The notes under the pieces were generated by a model. It had not been told where the DNA came from and searched no databases. It was given only the letters and a program-made list of their open reading frames with translations. From Microbacterium kunmingense (GTDB lineage: Bacteria; Actinomycetota; Actinomycetes; Actinomycetales; Microbacteriaceae), in NCBI RefSeq assembly GCF_023155745.1, contig NZ_JAKNUS010000001.1, positions 124,001 through 188,000 on the forward strand: 64,000 nt of DNA, in the 5' to 3' direction. Made by a program: the position numbers and the translations under genes. Shown here one piece after another: positions 8,546 to 17,129 of this stretch. Numbering within the stretch: the stretch's first letter is position 1; every line of letters starts with the position of its first letter.

Positions 8546-9658
8546 ATGTCCACGCCACCGTTCCGCGCCGACATCGTCGGCAGCTTCCTCCGTCCGCCCG
8601 CGCTCGCCGAGGCGCGCGCGCGACACGCCGCCGGCGAGCTGGATGCCGAGGGGCTGCGGGTCGCCGAAGACACCGCGATCGCCGAACTCGTCGTGCAGCA
8701 GGCGGACGCGGGGCTGCAGCTCGCCACTGACGGCGAATTCCGTCGCTCGTGGTGGCACTTCGACTTCTTCGGCCTGCTCGACGGCGTCGAGATCGTCGAA
8801 CTCGACCACGGCATCCAGTTCCAGGGCGTGCAGACCCGGCCGCGGGGCATCGAGATCACCGGGCCGATCGGGTTCAGCCAAGGGCATCCGTTCCTCGACC
8901 ACTATCGGTCGCTGGCGTCGCTGCTCGAGCGGACGACCGGCGCCGTGCCCAAGTTCTCGATCCCCGCGCCGACCGTGCTCGACTTCCGCCTCGAGCCGGG
9001 GCACATCGACGCGGGCACCTACGGCGGGCGTGACGACATCGTCGACGACCTCGTCACGGCCTATCGCGACGCGCTGCAGGCGTTCTACGACGCGGGCGCC
9101 CGGTACCTGCAGTTCGACGACACCGCCTGGGCCTACCTCTGTTCCGAGGAGGAGCTGGCCAAGGCCGCCAGCCGCGGCATCCGCACCGACGGCATCGCCG
9201 AGCGGTACGCCGATCTTCTGAACCGCATTCTCGAGGGGCGGCCCGACGACCTCACCGTCACCACGCACGTGTGCCGCGGCAACTTCCGGTCCACGTGGAT
9301 CTCGTCGGGCGGATACGAGCCGGTCGCCGAGCAGCTTCTGGGAGTGGTCGATTACGACGGCTTCTTCCTAGAGTACGACAGCGAGCGCGCGGGTGGCTTC
9401 GAGCCGCTGCGATTCCTGCCCGAGGGCGACAAGACGGTGGTGCTCGGGCTGATCACGACGAAGAGCGGTGCGCTGGAGGATCCGGATGCCGTGCGTCGTC
9501 GTATCGACGAAGCCGCGGCGTTCGCGCCGCTCGGGCAACTGGCGCTCAGCCCGCAGTGCGGTTTCGCCTCGACGGAGGAGGGCAACCTGCTCACCGAGGA
9601 CGAGCAGTGGGCGAAGATCCGCGAGGTCGTCGCCGTCGCCGACGCCGTCTGGGGCTGA
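8546..9658 (+). CDS. MetE C-terminal-domain-like methyltransferase (cobalamin-independent methionine synthase core)
   Basis: 370 residues corresponding to the single catalytic barrel of MetE (YxjG/YxjH type), without the N-terminal MetE half. The likely zinc ligands are present in order: His241 and Cys243 (THVCRGN), Glu276 (FFLEYDSE) and Cys338 (SPQCGF), matching the HxC...E...C pattern of MetE. The N-terminus carries the expected VGSFLRP. Such short proteins transfer methyl groups to thiols; homocysteine with methyl-tetrahydrofolate is the usual assumption. Beside three tetrahydrofolate-dependent O-demethylases this enzyme could drain methyl-tetrahydrofolate into methionine (inference). It converges on the dioxygenase gene with 9 bases between the stops. 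Confidence 0.75.
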   Translation: MSTPPFRADIVGSFLRPPALAEARARHAAGELDAEGLRVAEDTAIAELVVQQADAGLQLATDGEFRRSWWHFDFFGLLDGVEIVELDHGIQFQGVQTRPRGIEITGPIGFSQGHPFLDHYRSLASLLERTTGAVPKFSIPAPTVLDFRLEPGHIDAGTYGGRDDIVDDLVTAYRDALQAFYDAGARYLQFDDTAWAYLCSEEELAKAASRGIRTDGIAERYADLLNRILEGRPDDLTVTTHVCRGNFRSTWISSGGYEPVAEQLLGVVDYDGFFLEYDSERAGGFEPLRFLPEGDKTVVLGLITTKSGALEDPDAVRRRIDEAAAFAPLGQLALSPQCGFASTEEGNLLTEDEQWAKIREVVAVADAVWG

Positions 9659-9667
9659 TCGACCGGG

Positions 9668-10675
9668 TCAGGGCTTCTTGTAGGGCTCGCCGCGCATGGC
9701 GGCGGCGTCGATCTCCTCCTGGTTCTCCACGAACGGGGTGCCGTGCGTGTGGAAGGTGGGAACCGTTTTCGCGCCCCAGGCCTGACCCTTGGCACGCTCG
9801 GCCTGGCTCCACTCCACGACCGGCCAATCCGGGTCGAGGATGAGCCGCGCCCCGGCGTTCGCCAGCTCGATCCGGTTGCCGCCCGGCTCCCAGACGTAGA
9901 TGAAGAACGTCTGGTTGATCGCGTGCTTGTACGGCCCGAACTCGATGTGCACGCCGTTCTCGAGGAAGATGTCGGCGGCCTTGAGGATGTCCTCGCGGGT
10001 GTCAGGCGCGAAGGCGAAGTGGTGGAAGCGCCCCCGCTCGCCGGTCCAGTCATCGGAGTACACCACGTCGTACGACTTCTGCTGGAACCGGAACCACCAG
10101 GCTCCGTAGCGACCGTCGTCCAGGCGCACTCGTTCCGACTCGCGCGAGCGCATCACGTCGCGCCAGAACTCCCCCGCCGCGTTGACGTCGGACGCGAGGT
10201 AGTTGATGTGGTCCATGCGGCGCGCATTGACCCCGCGCCCCGGGAACGCCGACGCCTGGTTCTTCAGAGCCGGCCGGTCCTCGTCGTCCGAGACGTAGTG
10301 CTCGGTGTCGTAGTACACCGCCATCAGATGCCCGTCGGGGTCTTCGAACTCGTACGACCGACCGACGCCGACCTCGGGCTCACGCCATCCGTGACCCAGC
10401 CCGGTCGCCTCGATCGCCGCGACCCGCCGCTCCAGCGCCTCGGGGCTGGTCGTGCGGAAGAGCGTGCGGCCGATGCCGTTGGTGTCGGAGGAGGTGAGCT
10501 TCAGCGTGTACAGCTGGTACTCGTCCCAGCACCGCAGGTACACCGAGTCCCCCTGCTCGGCGACGACGCGCATCGCCAGCAGATCGCGGAAGAAGTGCAG
10601 GCTCTCGTCGAACTTCGGGGTGAACAGCTCGACGCCGCCGATGTGGGCGAGGTCGAAGTTCTCGCTGCTGGCCAT
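9668..10675 (-). CDS. Type I (VOC-fold) extradiol aromatic-ring dioxygenase, putative gallate/3-O-methylgallate cleavage
   Basis: 335 residues, two VOC modules as in catechol 2,3-dioxygenase. Fe(II) ligands fit His156 (RMDHINYL), His219 (RFHHFAFA) and Glu270 (GNRIELAN). His251 and Tyr260 line up with XylE His246 and Tyr255 at a constant offset of five. The residue matching XylE His199 appears to be Tyr202 (SYDVVYS), an unusual change at an oxygen-handling position. The start follows AGAGAGGA six to seven bases upstream; the longer open frame was rejected. It heads toward the end of an operon-like run of GalB-, RraA- and GalD-like genes, so a gallate-type substrate is inferred. Gallate dioxygenases known to me are of the unrelated LigAB/type II fold. 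Confidence 0.8.
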   Translation of the reverse strand: MASSENFDLAHIGGVELFTPKFDESLHFFRDLLAMRVVAEQGDSVYLRCWDEYQLYTLKLTSSDTNGIGRTLFRTTSPEALERRVAAIEATGLGHGWREPEVGVGRSYEFEDPDGHLMAVYYDTEHYVSDDEDRPALKNQASAFPGRGVNARRMDHINYLASDVNAAGEFWRDVMRSRESERVRLDDGRYGAWWFRFQQKSYDVVYSDDWTGERGRFHHFAFAPDTREDILKAADIFLENGVHIEFGPYKHAINQTFFIYVWEPGGNRIELANAGARLILDPDWPVVEWSQAERAKGQAWGAKTVPTFHTHGTPFVENQEEIDAAAMRGEPYKKP

Positions 10676-10724
10676 GATCGGTCCTCTCTGACGCGGGTGG
10701 GTCTGACGTTGGCGGGGTGGGCGG

Positions 10725-11801
10725 TCAACGGCGCGGCCGCGGGAACACGGTGCCGTCGAAGATCTTGCGGGCGGTGCGTAGGGACGCGGATGTCGCGCGC
10801 CAGACGCCCTGGTCGCCGGCGGCAACCCGCACCCGTGAGGTGAGGATGCCGCTCGGGTGCTCGATGTCGAGCGCGAGGCCGTCGGCCGGCTCGCCATCCG
10901 GCTTGCGAGCGACGTCCGCGGCGACGGTCCCGGGCACGCAGATCCCGGCAGCAACCGACGCCGCCATCAGCACGCCGATCGAGGAGTGGACCCGATGAGG
11001 GATGAAGGCGCGCGTCGAGACCGCCCCCTGCGCGGCGGGGGGAGACACGAGGATCACCTTGGGCACGGTCTGGTCGGCCACATCACCGAGCCCCATCAGC
11101 GGGCCTGCCGCACGACGCACCTCTTCGACGGCGGCGCGCACACCGGTGTCGGCCTCCAGGGCGTCGGGGGTCTCCGCCCCCGTCGCGCCGACGGCTTCCG
11201 GACGCACGAGCACCACCGGCATCCCGTTGTCGATGAGGGTGACGGTGCGGCCGGCGACGACGTCGGTCACATTCCCGGTGGGGAGGAGGGGACGGATGCC
11301 GCCCGATTCCAGTTCGATCGGAGCGGCCGTCCCCGGCACGCCGTCGATCGATGCGTCGCCGTCGTAGCGCGGCATCCCGCCCTCGAGCGGGAAGGTCGCC
11401 GTCGCGACATCCCCGGTGTTGACCAGGCGTATACGGATGACGGCATGGTCGCCCTCGACATCGACGAGCCCGCGGTCCACAGCGAACGGACCGACGCCGG
11501 CGAGCAGATTGCCGCAGGTCTGCGTCGTGGCGACCGTGGGCTCGTCCACGCCGACCTGGAGGAACAGGTAGTCGACGTCGACGTCAGGCTCGCTCGACCG
11601 GCTGACGATCGCGACCTTCGAGGTGAGCGGGTGCGCACCGCCGAGCCCGTCGATCTGGCGAGCGTCGGGGCTGCCCATGATGCGCAGCAGGAGGTCGTCT
11701 CGGGCGTCGGCGTCGGCAGGGACATCGCCCGCGACGAAGTACGCGCCCTTGGAGGTGCCGCCCCGCATCAGCATGCAGCGAACGCCGTCAGCGCCCGCCA
11801 C
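10725..11801 (-). CDS. galD: PrpF-family isomerase, putative 4-oxalomesaconate tautomerase (GalD-like)
   Basis: 358 residues with the PrpF signature RGGTSKGAYF (residues 13-22), a DGLGGAHPLTSKVAIV segment and the catalytic-type cysteine Cys96 in TTQTCGNLLAGVGPFA. PrpF proteins shift double bonds in unsaturated tricarboxylates; GalD converts the keto to the enol form of 4-oxalomesaconate. The next genes upstream encode GalB- and LigK-like enzymes, which supports GalD over the methylcitrate role. GTG start overlapping the end of the RraA-like gene by 14 bases, with a GAGGAA box upstream. Confidence 0.75.
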   Translation of the reverse strand: MAGADGVRCMLMRGGTSKGAYFVAGDVPADADARDDLLLRIMGSPDARQIDGLGGAHPLTSKVAIVSRSSEPDVDVDYLFLQVGVDEPTVATTQTCGNLLAGVGPFAVDRGLVDVEGDHAVIRIRLVNTGDVATATFPLEGGMPRYDGDASIDGVPGTAAPIELESGGIRPLLPTGNVTDVVAGRTVTLIDNGMPVVLVRPEAVGATGAETPDALEADTGVRAAVEEVRRAAGPLMGLGDVADQTVPKVILVSPPAAQGAVSTRAFIPHRVHSSIGVLMAASVAAGICVPGTVAADVARKPDGEPADGLALDIEHPSGILTSRVRVAAGDQGVWRATSASLRTARKIFDGTVFPRPRR

Positions 11802-12501
11802 GGTGATATTCCTCCTGCGTCATGTACGTGACACCGAGCTCCGCCAGCAGCGGTCGAAGCCCCTTGCGGTCGAGGCTCAACTCGCGTCCCGAACCGTACG
11901 CCTCGCGATCGGCGTCCTCCTTGGTCACGCGCGCGTCTGCGGCGGCCAGCGCCGTCTCGGCCTCAGCGCGCGGCACCACCACGACACCGTCGTCGTCGGC
12001 GATCACCACATCTCCCGGGTTCACCACGGCGCCCGCGACGACGACCGGCACGTTCACCGAGCCCGGCGTCGCCTTCACCGTGCCCTGCGCGTGCACGCCG
12101 TTCGACCAGACCGGGAAGCCCATGGCGCGCAGGTCCGCGATGTCGCGAACGCCGGTGGTGGTGACCAGGCCGCGGACCCCGCGCGCCTTCAGCGCCGTGG
12201 CGAAGAGGTCGCCGAAGGCCCCGTCCGTGGAGGGCGAGGTGGTGGTCACCACGAGCAGGTCACCGGCACGGCACTGCTCGATCGCCGCATGGATCATGAG
12301 GTTGTCACCCGGGGCCGAGGAGACGGTGACGGCGCTGCCGGCCACGCGCGCGGCATCCTGAATCGGACGGATCCCTGGCCCCACGAGGCCCCTGCGGCCC
12401 ATCGCCTCGTGCACCGTGGCGACCCCGTGGGCTGCCAGGGCATCGATCACGCCGGGGTCGGCCCGGGCGATGTCGGTGACGATGACGGGCCGGGCGCTCA
12501 T
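11788..12501 (-). CDS. RraA-like aldolase, putative 4-carboxy-4-hydroxy-2-oxoadipate aldolase (LigK/GalC-like)
   Basis: 237 residues of the RraA/HMG-aldolase family. GAFGDLFATAL and TGVRDIADL supply the conserved G...R-D active-site pattern (Arg119, Asp120) used to bind Mg2+ and pyruvate. The family member LigK/GalC splits 4-carboxy-4-hydroxy-2-oxoadipate into pyruvate and oxaloacetate, the last step of the gallate and protocatechuate 4,5 pathways. The ATG overlaps the stop of the GalB-like gene (ATGA), so the two are translationally coupled. RNase-inhibitor RraA function is unlikely in this context. The open frame extends far upstream across GalB, but that extension is antisense noise. Confidence 0.75.
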   Translation of the reverse strand: MSARPVIVTDIARADPGVIDALAAHGVATVHEAMGRRGLVGPGIRPIQDAARVAGSAVTVSSAPGDNLMIHAAIEQCRAGDLLVVTTTSPSTDGAFGDLFATALKARGVRGLVTTTGVRDIADLRAMGFPVWSNGVHAQGTVKATPGSVNVPVVVAGAVVNPGDVVIADDDGVVVVPRAEAETALAAADARVTKEDADREAYGSGRELSLDRKGLRPLLAELGVTYMTQEEYHRGGR

Positions 12502-13253
12502 GACAGGACGTTCGTGACCTGCGGGAGATAGCGCATGTACGCCTCGCCCATGGTGTCGTGGGGGAGGCCGAGGTTCGGGCCCGCGTTGCGCTTGACCTGC
12601 ACCCCGCGACGCACGGCGAGGTCGGTGTAGTACGACCACATGTGCTTCTGGGCGGGGAGGCACTCCATCGCCGCGCGCTTGCGGGGGAACGCCTCGGTGA
12701 TGTCGAGCAGCACGTTGGGGGTGAAGTCGCACTGCTCGGGCTGGTGCGGCTCGAAGAAGAACACCGGCGGAGCGCCGATGATCTGCTCCTTCGTGGGCGT
12801 CGATCCGTCGCCGTTCGGGACGCCGATGGCCTGCGCGAGGATCCGCGCCTCCAGGGCCATCCGCGCCGCGGCGGGGTGGTCGCCGTTGTAGGGATCGTGC
12901 AGGGTGTGGGTGAGCACGACGGTGGGCTGCACCCGCCGGTAGAGGTCGACCAGCTTCACCACGGCCTCGCGCGACTCGACGAGCGGGTAGTCGCCGAGGT
13001 CGAGGAACTCGATCTCGGCGCCCAGAGCGGATGCCGCGGCCTCGGCCTCTTCGCGGCGGATGGCCTTGATCTCGTCGAGCCCCTTGCCCTGCAACCACTG
13101 GCTGGCGGACTCGCCCCGCTCGCCATAGGACAGGCAGGCGACCACGGCACGGTCGCCCCGCATCGCCGCGGACGCGATCGCGCCCCCGGCCCGCCACACG
13201 AAATCGCCCGCGTGGGCGCTGACCACCAGCAGTGTGCCCTGAGCCTCTGACAT
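12498..13253 (-). CDS. galB: PIG-L/LmbE family hydratase, putative 4-oxalomesaconate hydratase (GalB-like)
   Basis: 251 residues with the zinc motif of PIG-L/LmbE proteins: His14 and Asp17 in SAHAGDFVWR, plus His126 in HDPYNGDHPAA. GalB of Pseudomonas putida belongs to this fold, carries the same SAHxxDFxWR style start, and hydrates 4-oxalomesaconate to 4-carboxy-4-hydroxy-2-oxoadipate. The gene is first in an operon-like series with the RraA-like and PrpF-like genes and the dioxygenase. It is divergent from the O-demethylase at 13396, with a 142-base control region between them. An N-deacetylase role, common in LmbE proteins, is less likely given these neighbours. Confidence 0.75.
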   Translation of the reverse strand: MSEAQGTLLVVSAHAGDFVWRAGGAIASAAMRGDRAVVACLSYGERGESASQWLQGKGLDEIKAIRREEAEAAASALGAEIEFLDLGDYPLVESREAVVKLVDLYRRVQPTVVLTHTLHDPYNGDHPAAARMALEARILAQAIGVPNGDGSTPTKEQIIGAPPVFFFEPHQPEQCDFTPNVLLDITEAFPRKRAAMECLPAQKHMWSYYTDLAVRRGVQVKRNAGPNLGLPHDTMGEAYMRYLPQVTNVLS

Positions 13254-13292
13254 GCCGTAAGGGAATCACACCCCTAGCGGAATGGTCAAGAT

Positions 13293-13304
13293 TTTGTCTA
13301 CAAT
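13293..13304. promoter_or_regulatory. GntR/FCD-type palindrome between gal-like operon and O-demethylase gene
   Basis: TTTGTCTACAAT contains the perfect inverted repeat TTGT-CT-ACAA, matching the GT-N2-AC core often bound by FCD-subfamily GntR proteins. It lies midway between the divergent starts at 13253 and 13396. A related site overlaps the -35 box of the liv-type operon (18655-18666). The FCD-GntR gene at 23853 is a candidate binder (inference). Confidence 0.4.
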
Positions 13305-13374
13305 CTGGGCTACCGGATCCCTTCGCTCGTAGGGATGTCGCCCACCGTCGCCGCACGTGCGGATGCCGTGCTGA

Positions 13375-14802
<1,428 letters not shown>

Positions 14803-14819
14803 GCGACGCGGGGCGTCGC
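14803..14819. terminator. Short hairpin between convergent genes
   Basis: A 7-bp GC stem (GCGACGC/GCGTCGC) with a 3-base loop begins right after the O-demethylase stop and precedes the convergent dehydrogenase gene. It could act in both directions. No T-run. Confidence 0.4.
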
Positions 14820-14839
14820 CGGTCCGCCCGGCGGCGCCC

Positions 14840-15631
14840 TCAGTCCGGGGCGCCCGCGGCGCGGAGCCGCGCGAGCCACGCGAGCGTCGCGCGCGTCATG
14901 TCGGTGGGGGCGCCCAGGGCCTCGAGCTCCGCAAGGGCGTCGTGCATCTCCTGCTCGCGCCGGGCGGCGTGCGTGCGGGTGCCGTCGACGAGTCGTGCGA
15001 CGCGCTGGGGACCCTCGCCGTCGACGTCGAGCTCGGCGGCGATGTGGTCGCGCATCCACGTCTCCGCGCCCGCGGCGCGGGCGGCGTCGAGGCTCTCGAG
15101 CACGACGGCGGCGAGCCCCTTCATGAAGACGCTCCGCAGGAGCTTGCGCTCGGCAGCCGCTCCCGCGGGCGCGTCGATCACCTCGACAGGCACCCCCAGG
15201 GGGCCGACCAGGGCGGCGAACGACGGGGCCCCGTCGCCGGACGCGAGGAGGGGTGTCCCGTGGCCGGCCCGCGGTACGGGGGCGAGCACCGCGACATCCG
15301 TCATCGACACCCCGCGCTCGGCCGCCATGCGCGCGACAGTCCGCATCGCGTCGGGTGAGGCCGCGTTGAGGTCGGCGTAGACCGTGGGCGGCGTGATGTG
15401 GGGGAGGAGGCTCGAGGCCACCTCGAGCGCGAGCCTGCCGTGGACGAGGCTCAGCACGAGATCTGCTCCGGCGACCGCGGTCGCGGCATCAACGGCGTGG
15501 GCGACGCCGGGGAGGTCGGGGGCGTGGTGCGGATCGAAGCCCCGCACCCGGGCGCCGGCGGCGGCGAGCCCCGCGGCGTAGCGGCTCCCCGCTTCCCCGA
15601 GTCCGATCACGGCGATCGTCGGCTCACTCAC
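14840..15631 (-). CDS. NAD(P)-binding 6-phosphogluconate-dehydrogenase-like oxidoreductase with DUF1932-type C-terminus
   Basis: 263 residues. The Rossmann motif GLGEAGSRYAAGLAAAG is at residues about 10-26, followed by a 6PGDH/beta-hydroxyacid-dehydrogenase core and a C-terminal helical domain (ERKLLRSVFMKGLAAVVLESL) like DUF1932 proteins. The substrate is unknown. It overlaps the upstream IclR gene by 8 bases (GTGAGTGA), so the pair is coupled. The position opposite the O-demethylase and near the gal-like operon suggests oxidation or reduction of a ring-cleavage or methanol/aldehyde-side intermediate, but nothing in the sequence proves this. Confidence 0.65.
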   Translation of the reverse strand: MSEPTIAVIGLGEAGSRYAAGLAAAGARVRGFDPHHAPDLPGVAHAVDAATAVAGADLVLSLVHGRLALEVASSLLPHITPPTVYADLNAASPDAMRTVARMAAERGVSMTDVAVLAPVPRAGHGTPLLASGDGAPSFAALVGPLGVPVEVIDAPAGAAAERKLLRSVFMKGLAAVVLESLDAARAAGAETWMRDHIAAELDVDGEGPQRVARLVDGTRTHAARREQEMHDALAELEALGAPTDMTRATLAWLARLRAAGAPD

Positions 15632-16505
15632 CGCGCACCACGATCCCGGCGTCGTGAGGGTCGCTGGTGAGCTGCTCGAAGTACTCCAGCGATCGCTCCG
15701 ACCCGCGCACGAGCGAGCGGATGCCCAGGGGGTGCTCCTCCGCGTCGGCCCGATACGCCTCGGCGAGGTCCTTCGCGATGCCCGCCGCCGCGCGGCGGAG
15801 CAGCCCGATGTACGGATGCGGCGACGCGCCGTCGTTGGGGACGACGAACCCGACCGCGGCGTAGACCGAACCGTCGGGCCCTGAGACCGGCACGGCGATT
15901 CCCCGCGACTCGGCATGGATGTGCCCGTCGTTGACCGCGAAGCCGTCGGCGCGCACCTGCCGGAGGCGTGCCCGCAGATCCTTCTCGGTGCGGAGGGTGT
16001 GCTCGGTGTAGACGCGGAGCCCCTGCCGGATCACCTCGGTCACGAGCGCCGGATCGGCGAAGGCGAGGAGCACGAGTCCGCTCGAGGACGCGTGCAGCGG
16101 CATCCGTCCCCCGATGAGAGTGGCGTTCAGCACCGCGTCGCGGGTCGAGAGCCGCTCGATGAAGAGCACGTCGGTGCCGCTCAGCACCCCCAGCTGCGTG
16201 TGCTGTCGCACCCTCTCGTGCACGGCGGCGAGCCACGGGCGGGCGATCTCGCGCAGCCCCAGGGCGCCCGGCGTGCGGCTGGCGAATTCCCAGAGGCGCA
16301 CGCCCAGACGGTAGGTCCGGTCCGGCAGGCGCTCGAGCAGACCTTCGCGCTCGAGTTCGCCCACGAGGCGGTGCGCACTGGATCGAGGCAGCCCCGAGGC
16401 ATCCGCGATCTCACTCAGCGTCAGGAACGGATGCCACGCGTCGAAGGTCTCCAGGATGCGGAGGTGTTTGTGGAGCACCGACTCCCCCGCGGATCCGCGT
16501 GCCAT
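15624..16505 (-). CDS. IclR family transcriptional regulator
   Basis: 293 residues. The N-terminal winged HTH (LTLSEIADASGLPRSSAHRLVGELE) is followed by an IclR effector domain with the typical GGRMPLHASSSGLVLLAF and LRTEKDLRARLRQVRADGFAVN segments. IclR proteins often sense aromatic acids or their breakdown products. It starts 4 bases after the small membrane gene and overlaps the dehydrogenase gene. It probably controls the nearby O-demethylation genes; the perfect palindrome upstream of paralog 2 (18555-18569) is a possible binding site. Confidence 0.85.
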   Translation of the reverse strand: MARGSAGESVLHKHLRILETFDAWHPFLTLSEIADASGLPRSSAHRLVGELEREGLLERLPDRTYRLGVRLWEFASRTPGALGLREIARPWLAAVHERVRQHTQLGVLSGTDVLFIERLSTRDAVLNATLIGGRMPLHASSSGLVLLAFADPALVTEVIRQGLRVYTEHTLRTEKDLRARLRQVRADGFAVNDGHIHAESRGIAVPVSGPDGSVYAAVGFVVPNDGASPHPYIGLLRRAAAGIAKDLAEAYRADAEEHPLGIRSLVRGSERSLEYFEQLTSDPHDAGIVVRGE

Positions 16506-16509
16506 GGAG

Positions 16510-16953
16510 TCATTCCTGCCTTCGCGCTTGCCGCGCGTCGCGGCGCGCGCGCAGGGCGAGCAGTGCCGCGACGGTGAACGGCACCATCGCGAGGTGGCAG
16601 AGGGCGAGGGCGACGGTGCTGCCGGTGTCGAAATCGGCGGGGATCGTGAGTGCGAAGATCGTTCCCACCTCGAGCAGCACCGCCACGACCAGGCCGACGA
16701 GGAACACCCAGCGCCACCAGTGCCCGACGATCGCCGCCACCGTCAGCCCGACGAGAAGCGGGACGGCGGTGAATTGGATCAGCACCGGGGGCAGCACCTG
16801 CAGCGGCCCGCCCGCGGCGGTGAACCAGAACTCCACGCCGGCCAGGCGCGCGACCCCGTAGATCGCGAGGTTCGCCAGCACGGCGCCCACCACCGCGATG
16901 AGGATGATCCAGACCGATCTCAATGACGCATATCGGTCCATCGCGCGGCGCAT
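16510..16953 (-). CDS. Four-helix membrane protein (DUF6069-like)
   Basis: 147 residues with four hydrophobic stretches (about 14-36, 53-77, 80-103, 111-135) and a basic C-terminus (RARRDARQARRQE). Between helices 1 and 2 lies GVEFWFTAAGG, as in small actinobacterial membrane proteins grouped as DUF6069. Function unknown. It is first in a tight run with the IclR and dehydrogenase genes. ATG at 16941 (MDRYAS) is an alternative start. Confidence 0.6.
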   Translation of the reverse strand: MRRAMDRYASLRSVWIILIAVVGAVLANLAIYGVARLAGVEFWFTAAGGPLQVLPPVLIQFTAVPLLVGLTVAAIVGHWWRWVFLVGLVVAVLLEVGTIFALTIPADFDTGSTVALALCHLAMVPFTVAALLALRARRDARQARRQE

Positions 16954-17019
16954 GCTCGCACGCTACCCGAGATCAACCCCTCCTCGAAGCGTCGTGCGCG
17001 TCGCGCCCACACGGATATC

Positions 17020-17065
17020 CGCGCTCCTGAGGACCGATCCGGGGGGCGCGGTCCTCAGGAGCGCG
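17020..17065 (-). terminator. Long hairpin downstream of O-demethylase paralog 2
   Basis: Bases 17020-17036 and 17049-17065 are perfect 17-base reverse complements with a 12-base loop. The hairpin is 65 bases downstream of the paralog 2 stop on the minus strand and upstream of the small membrane gene. It could also be a palindromic repeat copy. Confidence 0.6.
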
Positions 17066-17129
17066 AATCTCCTCGCGACGGAGGGGAAAGCGGCCGACGT
17101 GAGCGAGCCGGCGCGCACCGCGCGACGGG

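Noticed and set aside
11788..12501. RraA as ribonuclease E inhibitor
   Set aside because: Overlap with GalB-like and PrpF-like genes and the retained aldolase residues favour an aldolase role.
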